64,000 nucleotides of DNA from Thalassotalea euphylliae (lineage in GTDB: Bacteria; Pseudomonadota; Gammaproteobacteria; Enterobacterales; Alteromonadaceae), in NCBI RefSeq assembly GCF_003390335.1, contig NZ_QUOU01000001.1, positions 3,782,001 through 3,846,000 on the forward strand. The letters are read 5' to 3'. Position numbers and translations under genes: made by a program. This document shows positions 1-8,464 of this stretch, one piece after another. Each line of letters opens with the position of its first letter. Within the stretch, counting starts at the first letter, position 1. The notes under the pieces were generated by a model that was given only the letters and a program-made list of their open reading frames with translations, was not told the origin of the DNA and ran no database searches.

Positions 1-1742
1 TCTCGTTGTGGTACATAGATGGTGTCGCCTGCACGTACCAGCGGCAGCAAGGTTTCGTCACCAGTCTCAAAATACAAGCCTAAATCGACGGTGGTGACTT
101 TGCTGGTAAAGCCATTGCGATGCGTCACCTTAATCGCGTGAATATCGGCAAATTGGTTTGGGCCGTCGGCTGCTGACAAAATATCGAGAAAGTGCAATTT
201 GTTATCGAATGCGTAGCGACCAGGTTGTCCTACTTGACCAAACACGTAAATTGAACTTTCTTGTGACTGGCGCAACCAACGAGCTTTATTGTCGATAACA
301 TCTCTTGGTTTTTCAGGGACAATAATGGTATCGCCAGCCGAGACTTGGGGTAACAATGAAAAGTCACCACCATCGGTAATAAATGCCGCTAAATCAAACG
401 GTTTTTCACGACTGGCTTGGCCGTCTTTTAGTACCTTAATTTGTGAAATATCAGCATCTTGTGTAGGGCCGCCGGCGTGCGCCAAGATATCGAGAAATGA
501 CATTTCATCGCCCCACTCATAACGACCGGGCTTGATCACCGCGCCAATAACGCGAATAGCGCGGTCAGGTGTAATTTTTAGCCATGACTTTTCATTCATA
601 TCGGTTTTTTCCGGTACAAATATCGCGTCACCAGGTGAAATTTCTGGAATTTTGCGAGCTGAAAGGCCTTCGGTATAAGCTTGTAAATCAAATGCGTCGA
701 CCTCGCCTGAAGCGCGGATAATACGTACTTGGCGGCTTTCCGCAAAACGAGTTGGGCCACCAGCATTGGCTAAAATATCAAAGAAAGCTGTACCGTCTGG
801 CGCTTCATACGCCCCGGGCTTAAACACCTCCCCCATCACATAAATAGTGCGTAACCCGGTTTTAATTTCCTCTTCTTGAATAGGGACAAACAAAGTAGAG
901 CCCGCAGTAATTTTTGGCATGCTCGCAACGTCGCCAGTATCAAGGTAATGTTTAAGGTCAAACAACTCAGGCACGCCTTGGTTAATGACACGGATATGTT
1001 CAACACCAGCATAGCGAGTTACGCCACCTGCGCGCATTAACATATCAACCACTGTATTGCCGGCTTTGTAAGAAAACACACCTGGTTTTAATACCTCACC
1101 AAATACTTTGATCGCTGTTCCAGCCTCCGCGCCATCACCACTCGCCGATAGCGTCGCCGCATCAAAGTCCATTTGCACATTACCAATCAAAGGAGAAGCT
1201 GGTACAAAGATAACGTCTAACGGTTGTAATTCCGGCAGAATCGCAAAATCACCTGTGTCTAAATATTTTTTGTAATCAAAGGCCGTAATTTCGCCTGCGC
1301 GGTTTAACTGAATTTTATCTAGCTGAGCACCCGCGCTTGGCCCACCCGCTTGTTGCAAAGCAAGCTGTATGTTGCCATCGGCGGGTAAATCAATCATACC
1401 CGGTGCTTTGACAAAGCCAAGTACACGCACTGGTAAGCGGCGCTCAATTAACAACAATGCGAAATCATCTATGGCGCGATATTGTTCAGCTAACAACGCC
1501 TTCACGTGTTGCGTAGCTGCTGGTAGCTGCATGCCCCCCAAAGTGACTTGACCCACTTCAGGTAGCATTAGCATACCGTCTTGGTTAATTTGAAAGTTCT
1601 GCTCGAAGTCCGCCTCACCTGGCAGGTTGAGTTTTACGATATCACCTGCGCGCAGCACAACGGGCTCTTGCGCTAAGCCACTCATTGGTAACGCTAGGAA
1701 AGTCGTGAATATTAACCAGAAAAATATAGTCCACTTATTCAT
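1..1742 (-). CDS. Multi-SLBB polysaccharide export protein (SypC/Wza-like), partial at window edge
   Basis: Outer-membrane or periplasmic export protein for capsule or exopolysaccharide. Reading leftwards from the ATG at 1742-1740 gives at least 580 codons without a stop, and the frame runs off the window, so the C-terminus is missing. A signal peptide ending near SGLAQ is followed by a polysaccharide export (Poly_export) domain with VVLRAGDIVKLNLPGE, then at least five SLBB repeats, each carrying a variant of the signature GxVxxPGxYxxxxxxxxxDILxxAGG and ending in a GDxIxVP strand. A strong ribosome site (GGAGGTGAAC) sits just before the ATG. Many SLBB copies are more than in E. coli Wza, which has two. 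It follows OmpA and STAS genes in the order sypA-sypB-sypC of Vibrio fischeri, so it probably exports a syp-type polysaccharide. Family call is firm; the exact substrate is unknown. Confidence 0.9.
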   Translation of the reverse strand, partial: MNKWTIFFWLIFTTFLALPMSGLAQEPVVLRAGDIVKLNLPGEADFEQNFQINQDGMLMLPEVGQVTLGGMQLPAATQHVKALLAEQYRAIDDFALLLIERRLPVRVLGFVKAPGMIDLPADGNIQLALQQAGGPSAGAQLDKIQLNRAGEITAFDYKKYLDTGDFAILPELQPLDVIFVPASPLIGNVQMDFDAATLSASGDGAEAGTAIKVFGEVLKPGVFSYKAGNTVVDMLMRAGGVTRYAGVEHIRVINQGVPELFDLKHYLDTGDVASMPKITAGSTLFVPIQEEEIKTGLRTIYVMGEVFKPGAYEAPDGTAFFDILANAGGPTRFAESRQVRIIRASGEVDAFDLQAYTEGLSARKIPEISPGDAIFVPEKTDMNEKSWLKITPDRAIRVIGAVIKPGRYEWGDEMSFLDILAHAGGPTQDADISQIKVLKDGQASREKPFDLAAFITDGGDFSLLPQVSAGDTIIVPEKPRDVIDNKARWLRQSQESSIYVFGQVGQPGRYAFDNKLHFLDILSAADGPNQFADIHAIKVTHRNGFTSKVTTVDLGLYFETGDETLLPLVRAGDTIYVPQR

Positions 1743-1785
1743 TGTTCACCTCCATGCTTCTTACTTGCTGTTGCTTGGCCTCTTG

Positions 1786-2802
1786 CTATTTACTGCTAGC
1801 AAGGGATAGCGAAGATGTTTTGGCTGTTGATGGCAATACCAAACTTAACGAGACTTGTGTGTAACGGTTAAAAACGCGCTGCACGGGCGAAGTCGCTACT
1901 TGGCGTGGCGCAGTTTCGCCTAGCGCCTTAATTTGAATCTTGCTACTCGCAACGCCTGCCGCGGTAAAATAGTCAGCCACTTGCTGAGCGCGTTGTTGAC
2001 TTAAACCTAGGTTGTATTTTTCACTGCCCAGACTGTCTGCATGCCCTGATATCACTAATGTTGAGTCGGGAAATGACAGCATTAGCGCCACGAGCTTATC
2101 GAGCGCTGGAAAGTAAATAGGCTTGATGCCAGCTTGGTCAAAGTCATGCAGTGTTTCAGTGATAATCGTATGACGGCTTGGCTCAACACTCTCTGTTTCA
2201 GATTGATTGGCTGCTTCAAACTGATTCGCCGCGGTTAAACGGTTCAAGCGAGTATCAGCAAAAGCGGGGTTGCGATCACATTGATCGAACGGCCCTTCTT
2301 TATACCAGTCTCTTAGTACCGTGATATTTTCAGTTTGATGGCAACCAAAGTGACCTTCAATGTAGCCTTGGATACATTCAAGCTTACGTACCTGACGATC
2401 TAAGTGAGTAAGCGTAATAAACGCATCTGCGTACATTTGCCCAGCAACTTCTTGCTCAGTCTGGTTCAACAAACGGTAGCTAACGTCAAGCTGCCCCGCC
2501 AAACATTGATGGCTTAACCGCGTGGTGAGCGACAAGACTTTCAAACGTGTGGCTTGCAAATATTCATGTACAACCTGTTGATTTGAATTTAACGCAGCAG
2601 GCTGTGCAGCAGTTGACGCTAAAGTTGTTTGAGCGCGATTAGCAACGCTACAACTGGCAAGCAACAAAGCTGTGTTTAGCATGATAGCTGCCAGCAAAAC
2701 TCTCGGTTTAAGTAACTTGTGCTTGGCTAATTTTAGCGGAGTTAACCTTGGCTTAGCCACGGTTAACTCAGACACTGGTAACAGTTGCAATAAAGCTTTC
2801 AT
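1786..2802 (-). CDS. OmpA-family lipoprotein (SypB-like)
   Basis: 338-residue envelope protein with a C-terminal OmpA-like peptidoglycan-binding domain, about residues 210-325: it shows PIYFPALDKLVALM, then SGHADSLGSEKYNLGLSQQRA, and later the conserved NRYTQVSL end. The N-terminus is a long basic stretch followed by a hydrophobic segment and a lipobox LLLASC with Cys51, so it may be lipid-anchored. An internal ATG at Met41 is a possible alternative start that would leave a normal lipoprotein signal. It starts one base after the STAS stop codon, so the two are co-transcribed and probably coupled. STAS-OmpA-export protein is the sypABC order of Vibrio fischeri, which suggests a role anchoring or regulating EPS export; that role is inferred. 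Confidence 0.82.
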   Translation of the reverse strand: MKALLQLLPVSELTVAKPRLTPLKLAKHKLLKPRVLLAAIMLNTALLLASCSVANRAQTTLASTAAQPAALNSNQQVVHEYLQATRLKVLSLTTRLSHQCLAGQLDVSYRLLNQTEQEVAGQMYADAFITLTHLDRQVRKLECIQGYIEGHFGCHQTENITVLRDWYKEGPFDQCDRNPAFADTRLNRLTAANQFEAANQSETESVEPSRHTIITETLHDFDQAGIKPIYFPALDKLVALMLSFPDSTLVISGHADSLGSEKYNLGLSQQRAQQVADYFTAAGVASSKIQIKALGETAPRQVATSPVQRVFNRYTQVSLSLVLPSTAKTSSLSLASSK

Positions 2803-2803
2803 G

Positions 2804-3151
2804 TTATACCGCCTTCAACATACTGGCGCTGGTGACGTAGTGCTCTAAACTGTTAAAGCAGTGAATGGTTTTATCCAGCATCAGCATTTTGAAAAGTTCC
2901 TTAGGCTGCTCGTTCAAGCCAACAACCGCCACTAACTTGCCTTTTGCTACCATGCGCTTGTACAAAAATACGATGGCACCAATGCCAGAGGAATCAATAA
3001 AATCAACGTCTTTTAGGTCAATCACGATGTCTGAAGAAAGCTCAGCGTAAGCCGCTAAATCGGCCTTCATTGCTTTGACGGCATCGGCATCTAAGTCTTC
3101 AAATAATTTAATCACGACATCATTATTTAAGTTGTAAATTTCATTTAACAT
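2804..3151 (-). CDS. STAS-domain anti-sigma-factor-antagonist-like protein (SypA-like)
   Basis: 115-residue single STAS domain. The loop VDFIDSSGIGAIVFLYKRM carries the serine that is phosphorylated in SpoIIAA-type STAS switches and in V. fischeri SypA, where the unphosphorylated form promotes biofilm formation. I chose the ATG at 3151 because a GAGG ribosome site lies five bases upstream; an in-frame GTG six bases earlier overlaps that site. It is the first gene of a tight operon with the OmpA lipoprotein and SLBB exporter. No cognate SypE-like kinase/phosphatase is visible here, though the locus continues beyond the left edge. A TTGCAA-type promoter motif lies about 165 bp upstream. Domain call is firm; the switch role is by analogy. 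Confidence 0.85.
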   Translation of the reverse strand: MLNEIYNLNNDVVIKLFEDLDADAVKAMKADLAAYAELSSDIVIDLKDVDFIDSSGIGAIVFLYKRMVAKGKLVAVVGLNEQPKELFKMLMLDKTIHCFNSLEHYVTSASMLKAV

Positions 3152-3517
3152 AAGCACCTCGAATTCTGGTTACTGACGGTGTAATTTGCATTTATTCGTA
3201 CTACTAACACTTAGAGCAAACATCGAACCAAAAAACTAAAACCATATTTAACAATAACTTAAATACGTTGCAGAAGTTTAGTAAATGTATCTTTTGCAAA
3301 AAGCAGTGGAGCGAATTGCAGATTGCAAAGCGCGAGGTCAATGGCGAGACAAATGCGTGTTAAAAAGAAATAGACGTCAGGTTTGACACGTACCTAAAAC
3401 AAATTCGAGACACTCAAACTCCAACAGGTAACAGCCCCCAGCTATTTGGCTATCAGTAAGCGATGATAAATTGAACAATTAAAGTTGCGTATACACTTTT
3501 TAAAGCGTTTAAGCGTT
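3152..3517. other. Intergenic region upstream of the STAS operon
   Basis: 366 bases with no convincing gene. It holds the presumed promoter of the leftward STAS-OmpA-SLBB operon, including the TTGCAGATTGCAAAGC motif at 3316-3331 that recurs upstream of two other units of this locus. I could not identify a clear terminator for the YvcK-like gene whose coding region begins beyond it. Confidence 0.5.
3316..3331 (-). promoter_or_regulatory. TTGCAA-type motif upstream of STAS operon
   Basis: The plus strand reads TTGCAGATTGCAAAGC. It aligns with TTGCAAATTGCAATGC at 10660 and TTGCAATTTGCAATGC at 13840; all three lie 115-165 bp upstream of leftward genes. This suggests a shared operator or promoter element. 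Which protein binds it is unknown. Confidence 0.4.
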
Positions 3518-4477
3518 TTATGAAGCCGTAGTTAATCGTATGATCAATTGTTGGAGCTCATCAATGCGATGACGGCCGTGTTTATCAGCACCAATTTCGA
3601 TTGGTAATAGTCTCACACTTGCCCTATGCCCGCTTGTATAAGGTTCACTTGCGTCAGGTTCACTTGAATAGGATTCATTTATACAAGGTTCAAGTAAAGC
3701 GGCTTCGTCTGCTCTTTGCGTAGGTAGCAAACACGTAATTTGATGTTTAATGCCCAATTGTGCAAAAAGCTTAATTTGCTTGTCTAGTTCATTGTTAATG
3801 GAGGTAAATTCAGGTTTTACATTGGCGAGAAAATAAAGTTGAAGCGTTGAATTCGCGTTAATTGCCTCGACAACGCCAGCCACCAGTAAACTCGGTATCA
3901 CGCTGGTATAAAAGCTACCGGGGCCAAGCAGTAGTATATCGGTATTGGCAATAGCAGTAATGACTTCTTCGCTCGTACGAACCGCTGGACGAAGCAATAA
4001 TTGCTCAATACCTAACACAGCCTTCTCGTCAACGGCTAATTCACCGATAACTTCTTCGCCAGAATTAAGCACGCCAACTAAGTCTGTCGCATGATCAGAC
4101 ATAGGTAAAATTTTGGTTTTAATCCCTAAAAAGTCACGCATTACTTTAACGCTATCGGTTGGACGAAGGCACAGCGAGTCAACCGCAGTGCACATTAAGT
4201 TGCCAAGGCTGTGACCAGACAGCTCACCTGCATTGTCGAATCGGTATTCAAACAACAGTGACTTGATCTCGTTTGGCTTACTCAATTTTGACAAACAATA
4301 GCGGATATCGCCCCACGCGATACCGTCACTATGTTCCCTCAAGCGCCCTGTCGAGCCACCATTGTCAGTTGTACAAACAATGCCTGTCACTTGGCAATGT
4401 GCTAATGACGATACGGCGCTAAGTAAGTGACCCAAGCCGTGGCCACCACCAATACAGGTAAGGTTAACTCGATCCAT
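3518..4477 (-). CDS. YvcK/CofD-family protein (gluconeogenesis factor-like)
   Basis: 319-residue protein of the YvcK/CofD fold, a Rossmann-like family; YvcK members bind UDP-GlcNAc and affect central carbon and cell-wall metabolism, and E. coli has YbhK. The N-terminus shows the nucleotide loop IGGGHGLGHLL (residues 9-19; usually GGGTGL), then TTDNGGSTGRLR and WGDIRYCL, both family signatures. LLGPGSFYTSVIPSLL near residue 205 is the second conserved loop. Length is normal. It is co-oriented with the EPS genes but separated by a 366-bp gap from the STAS operon. A link to UDP-GlcNAc supply for polysaccharide is tempting but unproven. Confidence 0.82.
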   Translation of the reverse strand: MDRVNLTCIGGGHGLGHLLSAVSSLAHCQVTGIVCTTDNGGSTGRLREHSDGIAWGDIRYCLSKLSKPNEIKSLLFEYRFDNAGELSGHSLGNLMCTAVDSLCLRPTDSVKVMRDFLGIKTKILPMSDHATDLVGVLNSGEEVIGELAVDEKAVLGIEQLLLRPAVRTSEEVITAIANTDILLLGPGSFYTSVIPSLLVAGVVEAINANSTLQLYFLANVKPEFTSINNELDKQIKLFAQLGIKHQITCLLPTQRADEAALLEPCINESYSSEPDASEPYTSGHRASVRLLPIEIGADKHGRHRIDELQQLIIRLTTAS

Positions 4478-4518
4478 GTCTCAAATTTGCTCCCAAGGAT
4501 TCACAAAGCTCAATTTAA

Positions 4519-4917
4519 CTAAAAGCGACTCCTGAACTTTTCCGCCATTGTGCCAAGCTTAAACATAATATCTCTAGATTTTGCTTGGTTATGAGCGTCA
4601 GGAGCTAATATGGCCATCAATAAGTAACAATTACCATCTAAAGCGCCTTGACAATATACCAAGTGAACGTCGCTTGTACGATGGTATTGAATTTTATTTA
4701 ATGGTAAAGGATTATCTTGGTTACCTAAGTGAATATGCTGAACCTCTTCAGCCAATACAGTAGGGAGAGTGCCTGGATGATCGTAGGGAACGTCGCGTCC
4801 TAAGTATTGAGGGGCAGTGCCTGTTAACTTATAGCTTTTAAAATCATTGACAAGATTGTCAAGTTCTAGCTCAGACAACGTACTACTGATGACTTTACTT
4901 TTAAATACTCGTATCAC
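4519..4917 (-). CDS. yafO: Type II toxin YafO (ribosome-dependent mRNA interferase)
   Basis: 132-residue toxin closely matching E. coli YafO along its whole length: MIRVFKSKVI, LNDFKSYK-type segment, YLGRDVPYDHP, HIHLGNQDNPLP, HLVYCQGALDGNCYLL and the C-terminal GTMAEKFRSRF. Known YafO associates with the ribosome and cleaves mRNA during translation, arresting growth. Its start overlaps the last four bases of yafN (4914-4917), the usual antitoxin-first, translationally coupled arrangement. The pair sits inside an otherwise co-oriented EPS locus, between the sugar transferase and the YvcK-like gene. No truncation is visible, so it is probably functional. Confidence 0.95.
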   Translation of the reverse strand: MIRVFKSKVISSTLSELELDNLVNDFKSYKLTGTAPQYLGRDVPYDHPGTLPTVLAEEVQHIHLGNQDNPLPLNKIQYHRTSDVHLVYCQGALDGNCYLLMAILAPDAHNQAKSRDIMFKLGTMAEKFRSRF

Positions 4918-5201
4918 TCTGTAAAGTCGCCGAGCGTCTCATCAGAAGCAGCCAATAATACTTGAGCATTTTCTTTGGCTATTTGCGAAAGCCGCTCTTG
5001 CGTGGGTCTAAACCGTGATATTTTAGATTGAGATTCAATCAGTGCGATCATTTGCTCGTAGACTTGTGCACTTATCATATATCCAGCAGTTTTATTGTTA
5101 GATAACACTGCAACAGGCTCATCCATAAAATAATCGCATGGCTTTTTTCTCAGTTCAGTTACCGAGACGGTCTTTTCCGCTAATATTGATTGAATTGCCA
5201 T
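4914..5201 (-). CDS. yafN: Antitoxin YafN (Phd/YefM family)
   Basis: 95-residue antitoxin. The N-terminal Phd/YefM DNA-binding part reads ILAEKTVSVTELRKKPCDYF, followed by DEPVAVLSNNKTAGYMISAQVYEQM, nearly the same as E. coli YafN; the C-terminal tail (residues 60-95) is the toxin-binding region, including SRFRPTQERLSQIAKENAQ. It should neutralise YafO and repress its own promoter. An inverted repeat GTGTAT-N10-ATACAC at 5221-5242, overlapping a TATACT -10 box, lies just upstream and is a good candidate operator. Confidence 0.95.
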   Translation of the reverse strand: MAIQSILAEKTVSVTELRKKPCDYFMDEPVAVLSNNKTAGYMISAQVYEQMIALIESQSKISRFRPTQERLSQIAKENAQVLLAASDETLGDFTE

Positions 5202-5220
5202 TCAATGCCCCAAATAAACA

Positions 5221-5242
5221 GTGTATTGAAATTAGTATACAC
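5221..5242 (-). promoter_or_regulatory. Candidate yafNO operator/promoter
   Basis: A perfect six-base inverted repeat (GTGTAT, ten bases, ATACAC) starts 20 bp before the yafN start and contains a leftward TATACT -10 hexamer (5239-5234). This is the arrangement expected for antitoxin autoregulation. I found no good -35 box. Confidence 0.5.
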
Positions 5243-5404
5243 AACTTGGTACATAGTTACATACATAGCTGCGTATATAATTAAGCACACCGTGAGTAGT
5301 TTTTAAAACAAAATCAATGAATAGCCTCAATAACGCCTACCACCTTTCGAGAACAGACTTAATGAGCTGTATATAAATAGCTATACAAAACATCGCCTAG
5401 TCAT

Positions 5405-6046
5405 TTATTGCCCCCTGCCCAACACCATAATCATCACAGTTTTCATCATAATTTTAATATCCATGTACAGCCAGCGGCTCACGGAAGTCAGCGACATTGC
5501 ATAGGCAAAGTCGTAAGCAATTTTCGAGCGCACATCATCAAGCGAGGTATCATAACCTTGGTTAACTTGCGCCAGCCCAGTGATCCCAGGCACGACACCA
5601 TAAGTGCGCTCAAGATAAAAGGGGATGCTTTCTTCTAATGTTTTAGCGATTTCTGGGCGCTCTGGTCTTGGGCCAATAAGTGACATTTCGCCACGTAGCA
5701 CATTAATAAACTGCGGTAACTCATCTAAACGAACTTTGCGTAAAAAGCGCCCAACCGGGGTAAGGCGATTGTCATTAGCACTTGCCCAAACCGCTCCAGT
5801 GCCTGCTTCGGCATCAACGCGCATAGTGCGAAACTTAATCATTTCAAAATAATTCGCGCCCGCATTAGAAATTGCACCAATGCGCTGCTGGCGATAAAAC
5901 ACTGGCCCCTTGCTGGTCAATTTAATTGCCGCGGCAATAACAACAAATAACGGCGCACTAAAAGCTAACCCCAATACCGATACTAGTACGTCGAAAACCC
6001 GTTTTGCTTTACTCACTTTTGGGGTGATAAAAACTTGCTTGTTCAT
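5405..6046 (-). CDS. Initiating undecaprenyl-phosphate sugar-1-phosphate transferase (SypR/WcaJ-like)
   Basis: 213-residue bacterial sugar transferase that transfers a sugar-1-phosphate from a UDP-sugar to undecaprenyl phosphate, starting the repeat unit at the inner membrane. The hydrophobic hairpin is at residues 16-41 (VFDVLVSVLGLAFSAPLFVVIAAAIKL); conserved family signatures are VFYRQQRIG (49-57), MIKFRTMRVDAE (69-80), the DE pair in VRLDELPQF (Asp108, Glu109), and LIGPRPERP (123-131). It has only the catalytic domain, so it is a small monotopic enzyme. It is the last gene of the run from 10.5 kb and corresponds in position to sypR at the end of the syp cluster. Sugar specificity cannot be read from the sequence. 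Confidence 0.92.
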   Translation of the reverse strand: MNKQVFITPKVSKAKRVFDVLVSVLGLAFSAPLFVVIAAAIKLTSKGPVFYRQQRIGAISNAGANYFEMIKFRTMRVDAEAGTGAVWASANDNRLTPVGRFLRKVRLDELPQFINVLRGEMSLIGPRPERPEIAKTLEESIPFYLERTYGVVPGITGLAQVNQGYDTSLDDVRSKIAYDFAYAMSLTSVSRWLYMDIKIMMKTVMIMVLGRGQ

Positions 6047-6108
6047 ATACTACTCCTGCTGTATTTTTCAATACCCTTAACGCTTAGTTGACATTGCTTG
6101 GGGTCGAA

Positions 6109-7356
6109 TTAGTCACTAATTTTTGACCACACTTTGGCTTGTAAACCCAACATGTACTTAGTCGAGCCAATCAGCGCCACCCAATAACCATTCACCATAT
6201 AACACATTATTTTAACGAGACCGCTTGCCGGTACTTTGCGACTCACATTGAGCAGGCTCACCCCAGCGTATAACAACACCTGAGCACTTAACGTCATTTG
6301 AAAAAACCATGACCAAAGCGCCAGTTGCTCTATTCCCCCGTGAGCTGCCGTCGATAAACCAACAGGTAAAAGTGCCGTGATTACTAAATTGCTTAGCAAA
6401 ATGAAAAGCAAGATAAAAGGCATTAACGCTCGCAGTACCTTACCAGAGACAAAATTCACCGCGTTCCACCTGTATTTAGGGTTCATTAACGGCACGAGCA
6501 TCAACATTTGTTGAAAGTTACCTGCCGCAATACGTAAACGTCTCTGCATATCTTGCGCCAACTCAACTTGCTCAAGTTCAATCGCAGCAACACGCGAGTC
6601 GTAGAGCACGCGATAACCTTGCTTAACCACTTTCATGGGAATTAAGAAGTCGTCATTGATGGTGTTAGCAGGAATATCTTCAAAACAATCTGAGCGAACG
6701 GCATAAAATGCCCCATGTGCGCCAATCACACTACCTACAGAGCTTTCTCGTTCTCGCACTTGTCGCTGGTATTGCCAGTATTTTTGCTCGCCCAACGAAC
6801 CTTTATTGGCAAAGCAATAACCGCCAGAAACAGCACCTACCGTTGAGTCTTGGAAGTTACTGTCAAGCATCAACAATGCGTTAACAGGCAGCAATGCTGA
6901 TACATCAGAAAACACTAAATGTTCATACTTGGCGCGCCTCACACCGTCTTTTAACACCGCAACTTTACCGCGGTTAACATCGAAGTTAATGACTTGATAG
7001 TCCAACTCTTCTAAGCCCAATTCCGCCAGCGCTTCTGTCGCTAACTGATAGGTTTGATCTTGACAGCCATCGCACAATAAAATTAATTCAAAGCGATCAT
7101 TAGGGTAATCTAGACACCCAAGGTTTCTGACTTTATCCGCGATATAAGCCGCTTCGTTATACGCAGGGATGACGATTGAAAAACGGCGCATATTAGCGTC
7201 TTCGCCGCTTTGTACGTAGTGACGAGTGCTAATTTCACGCAGTGGTGTATTCCTTTGCTTGGCAAACAACGCCAGCATCACCGGATAAAGCACATGGTGA
7301 TAAATCACCAAAAACACCGCGAAAGCAAACATTGCAATTAAGGTTAATACCATCAT
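6109..7356 (-). CDS. Family 2 membrane glycosyltransferase (SypQ-like)
   Basis: 415-residue processive-type GT2. An N-terminal membrane segment (residues 1-28) is followed by a GT-A domain: FSIVIPAYNEA, LLCDGCQDQT, NFDVNRGKVAVLKDG, FSDVSALLP, GAHGAFYAVR, NTINDDFLIP and the QDMQRRLRIAAG acceptor-site motif. C-terminal membrane helices are at about 310-345 and 355-405. The ATG overlaps the previous glycosyltransferase by four bases, showing translational coupling. It builds the polysaccharide repeat unit or chain at the cytoplasmic membrane. The donor sugar is unknown; GlcNAc-type transferases share this architecture. Confidence 0.9.
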   Translation of the reverse strand: MMVLTLIAMFAFAVFLVIYHHVLYPVMLALFAKQRNTPLREISTRHYVQSGEDANMRRFSIVIPAYNEAAYIADKVRNLGCLDYPNDRFELILLCDGCQDQTYQLATEALAELGLEELDYQVINFDVNRGKVAVLKDGVRRAKYEHLVFSDVSALLPVNALLMLDSNFQDSTVGAVSGGYCFANKGSLGEQKYWQYQRQVRERESSVGSVIGAHGAFYAVRSDCFEDIPANTINDDFLIPMKVVKQGYRVLYDSRVAAIELEQVELAQDMQRRLRIAAGNFQQMLMLVPLMNPKYRWNAVNFVSGKVLRALMPFILLFILLSNLVITALLPVGLSTAAHGGIEQLALWSWFFQMTLSAQVLLYAGVSLLNVSRKVPASGLVKIMCYMVNGYWVALIGSTKYMLGLQAKVWSKISD

Positions 7357-8444
7357 AATTTTCCCCTCAAGCTGGGTTGGGTCAGCGCCACATATTGATT
7401 GATCATGGATTTGATTGAACGCTTTTGCTCAACAAACACTCTTGGAGACTTTTGCAAAGGTTGCGCCAACCTTTGCTTCAAGGCTTGAGCAAGCTTTTGT
7501 ACATTGTTTGGTTCAACCACTTTACCTGTTGCTTGGCAAATGGCCTCTTTGCAACCGCCAACATTAGTAAGCACAACGGGCACATTACAAGACTGCGCTT
7601 CGAGTGGCGCCAGTGGCAAGCCCTCATTGCTTGACGATAAACAGAATACGTCAAGCAGCTGATAGAAGCCGCGCATATCATCCAAGTGCCCGAGGAAAAA
7701 GACACGATCTTCCAACTTGAGCTGCTTCACTTGCGCCTTGAGGGTTTGCGCCAAGCTGCCTGTGCCTGCTAACAATAAGCCAGTATCGTCAGGTAGCTGA
7801 GTGAGTGCTTCAATCAGCAAATGGTGTGCTTTTACGGGCTCTAAGCGCGCCGCGCAGCCAATAAACCTCATGTCTGTTGGCAGGTCAGCGCGCTCTTTCA
7901 GTACACGCTTATCAACAGCACTTGGCGTAAAGTGCTCCGTATCAACACCATTGGCAATAACGTAGGGGGTCGTCGCTGGTAACATCGCCTTAACTTGCTC
8001 GGCAACAAACTCCGCATCTGCGACAAACACTGGGCGAACGAGCTTTAAACACAACTCTTGCAATAAGCGTCGCTTTTGTTGTTTTAAATGCCATGCGTCG
8101 TGCTCCGTGTGAATAACACAGTTAATGCCCAACATACGCGCGGCTAAACCGCCGTAAATCAATGGCCCAATGTGATGCGTGTGCACATACATCGGCTTAA
8201 TTTCAGCCAGCAGTTGTTTAATTTTACTGACCACACTCGGCCGCCAACCGGGCTTTTTGTTGAGAATATGAATAAACTTTCTTGAGCCGTGATATTTACC
8301 CTGAATGCTTTGGCTATTACTGCGCTCCAACGCAATGATATGCACATCGTAGTAAGGCGCGGCGGCGCGCTGAAACTCTAAAGCGAAATTTTCGATGCCA
8401 CCCGGTTTTAGATGTTGCACGACATGTACGATCGTAGGCTTCAT
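7353..8444 (-). CDS. Family 4 glycosyltransferase (SypP-like)
   Basis: 363-residue GT-B enzyme. The N-terminal half begins IVHVVQHLKPGGIENFALEF, the acceptor-side glycine loop of GT4 enzymes, followed by HTHHIGPLIYGGLAARMLG and HTEHDAWH. The C-terminal half has VIANGVDTEHF, LLLAGTGSL, FFLGHLDDM and the donor-binding E-x7-E segment in SSSNEGLPLAPLEAQSCNVPVV. It resembles transferases of PEP-CTERM/XrtA and syp loci. It is cytoplasmic, adding a sugar to the lipid-linked repeat unit. It lies 20 bp after the Wzz-like gene and overlaps the GT2 gene by four bases. Confidence 0.9.
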   Translation of the reverse strand: MKPTIVHVVQHLKPGGIENFALEFQRAAAPYYDVHIIALERSNSQSIQGKYHGSRKFIHILNKKPGWRPSVVSKIKQLLAEIKPMYVHTHHIGPLIYGGLAARMLGINCVIHTEHDAWHLKQQKRRLLQELCLKLVRPVFVADAEFVAEQVKAMLPATTPYVIANGVDTEHFTPSAVDKRVLKERADLPTDMRFIGCAARLEPVKAHHLLIEALTQLPDDTGLLLAGTGSLAQTLKAQVKQLKLEDRVFFLGHLDDMRGFYQLLDVFCLSSSNEGLPLAPLEAQSCNVPVVLTNVGGCKEAICQATGKVVEPNNVQKLAQALKQRLAQPLQKSPRVFVEQKRSIKSMINQYVALTQPSLRGKL

Positions 8445-8464
8445 AATGGCTCTCCTGCTTACTT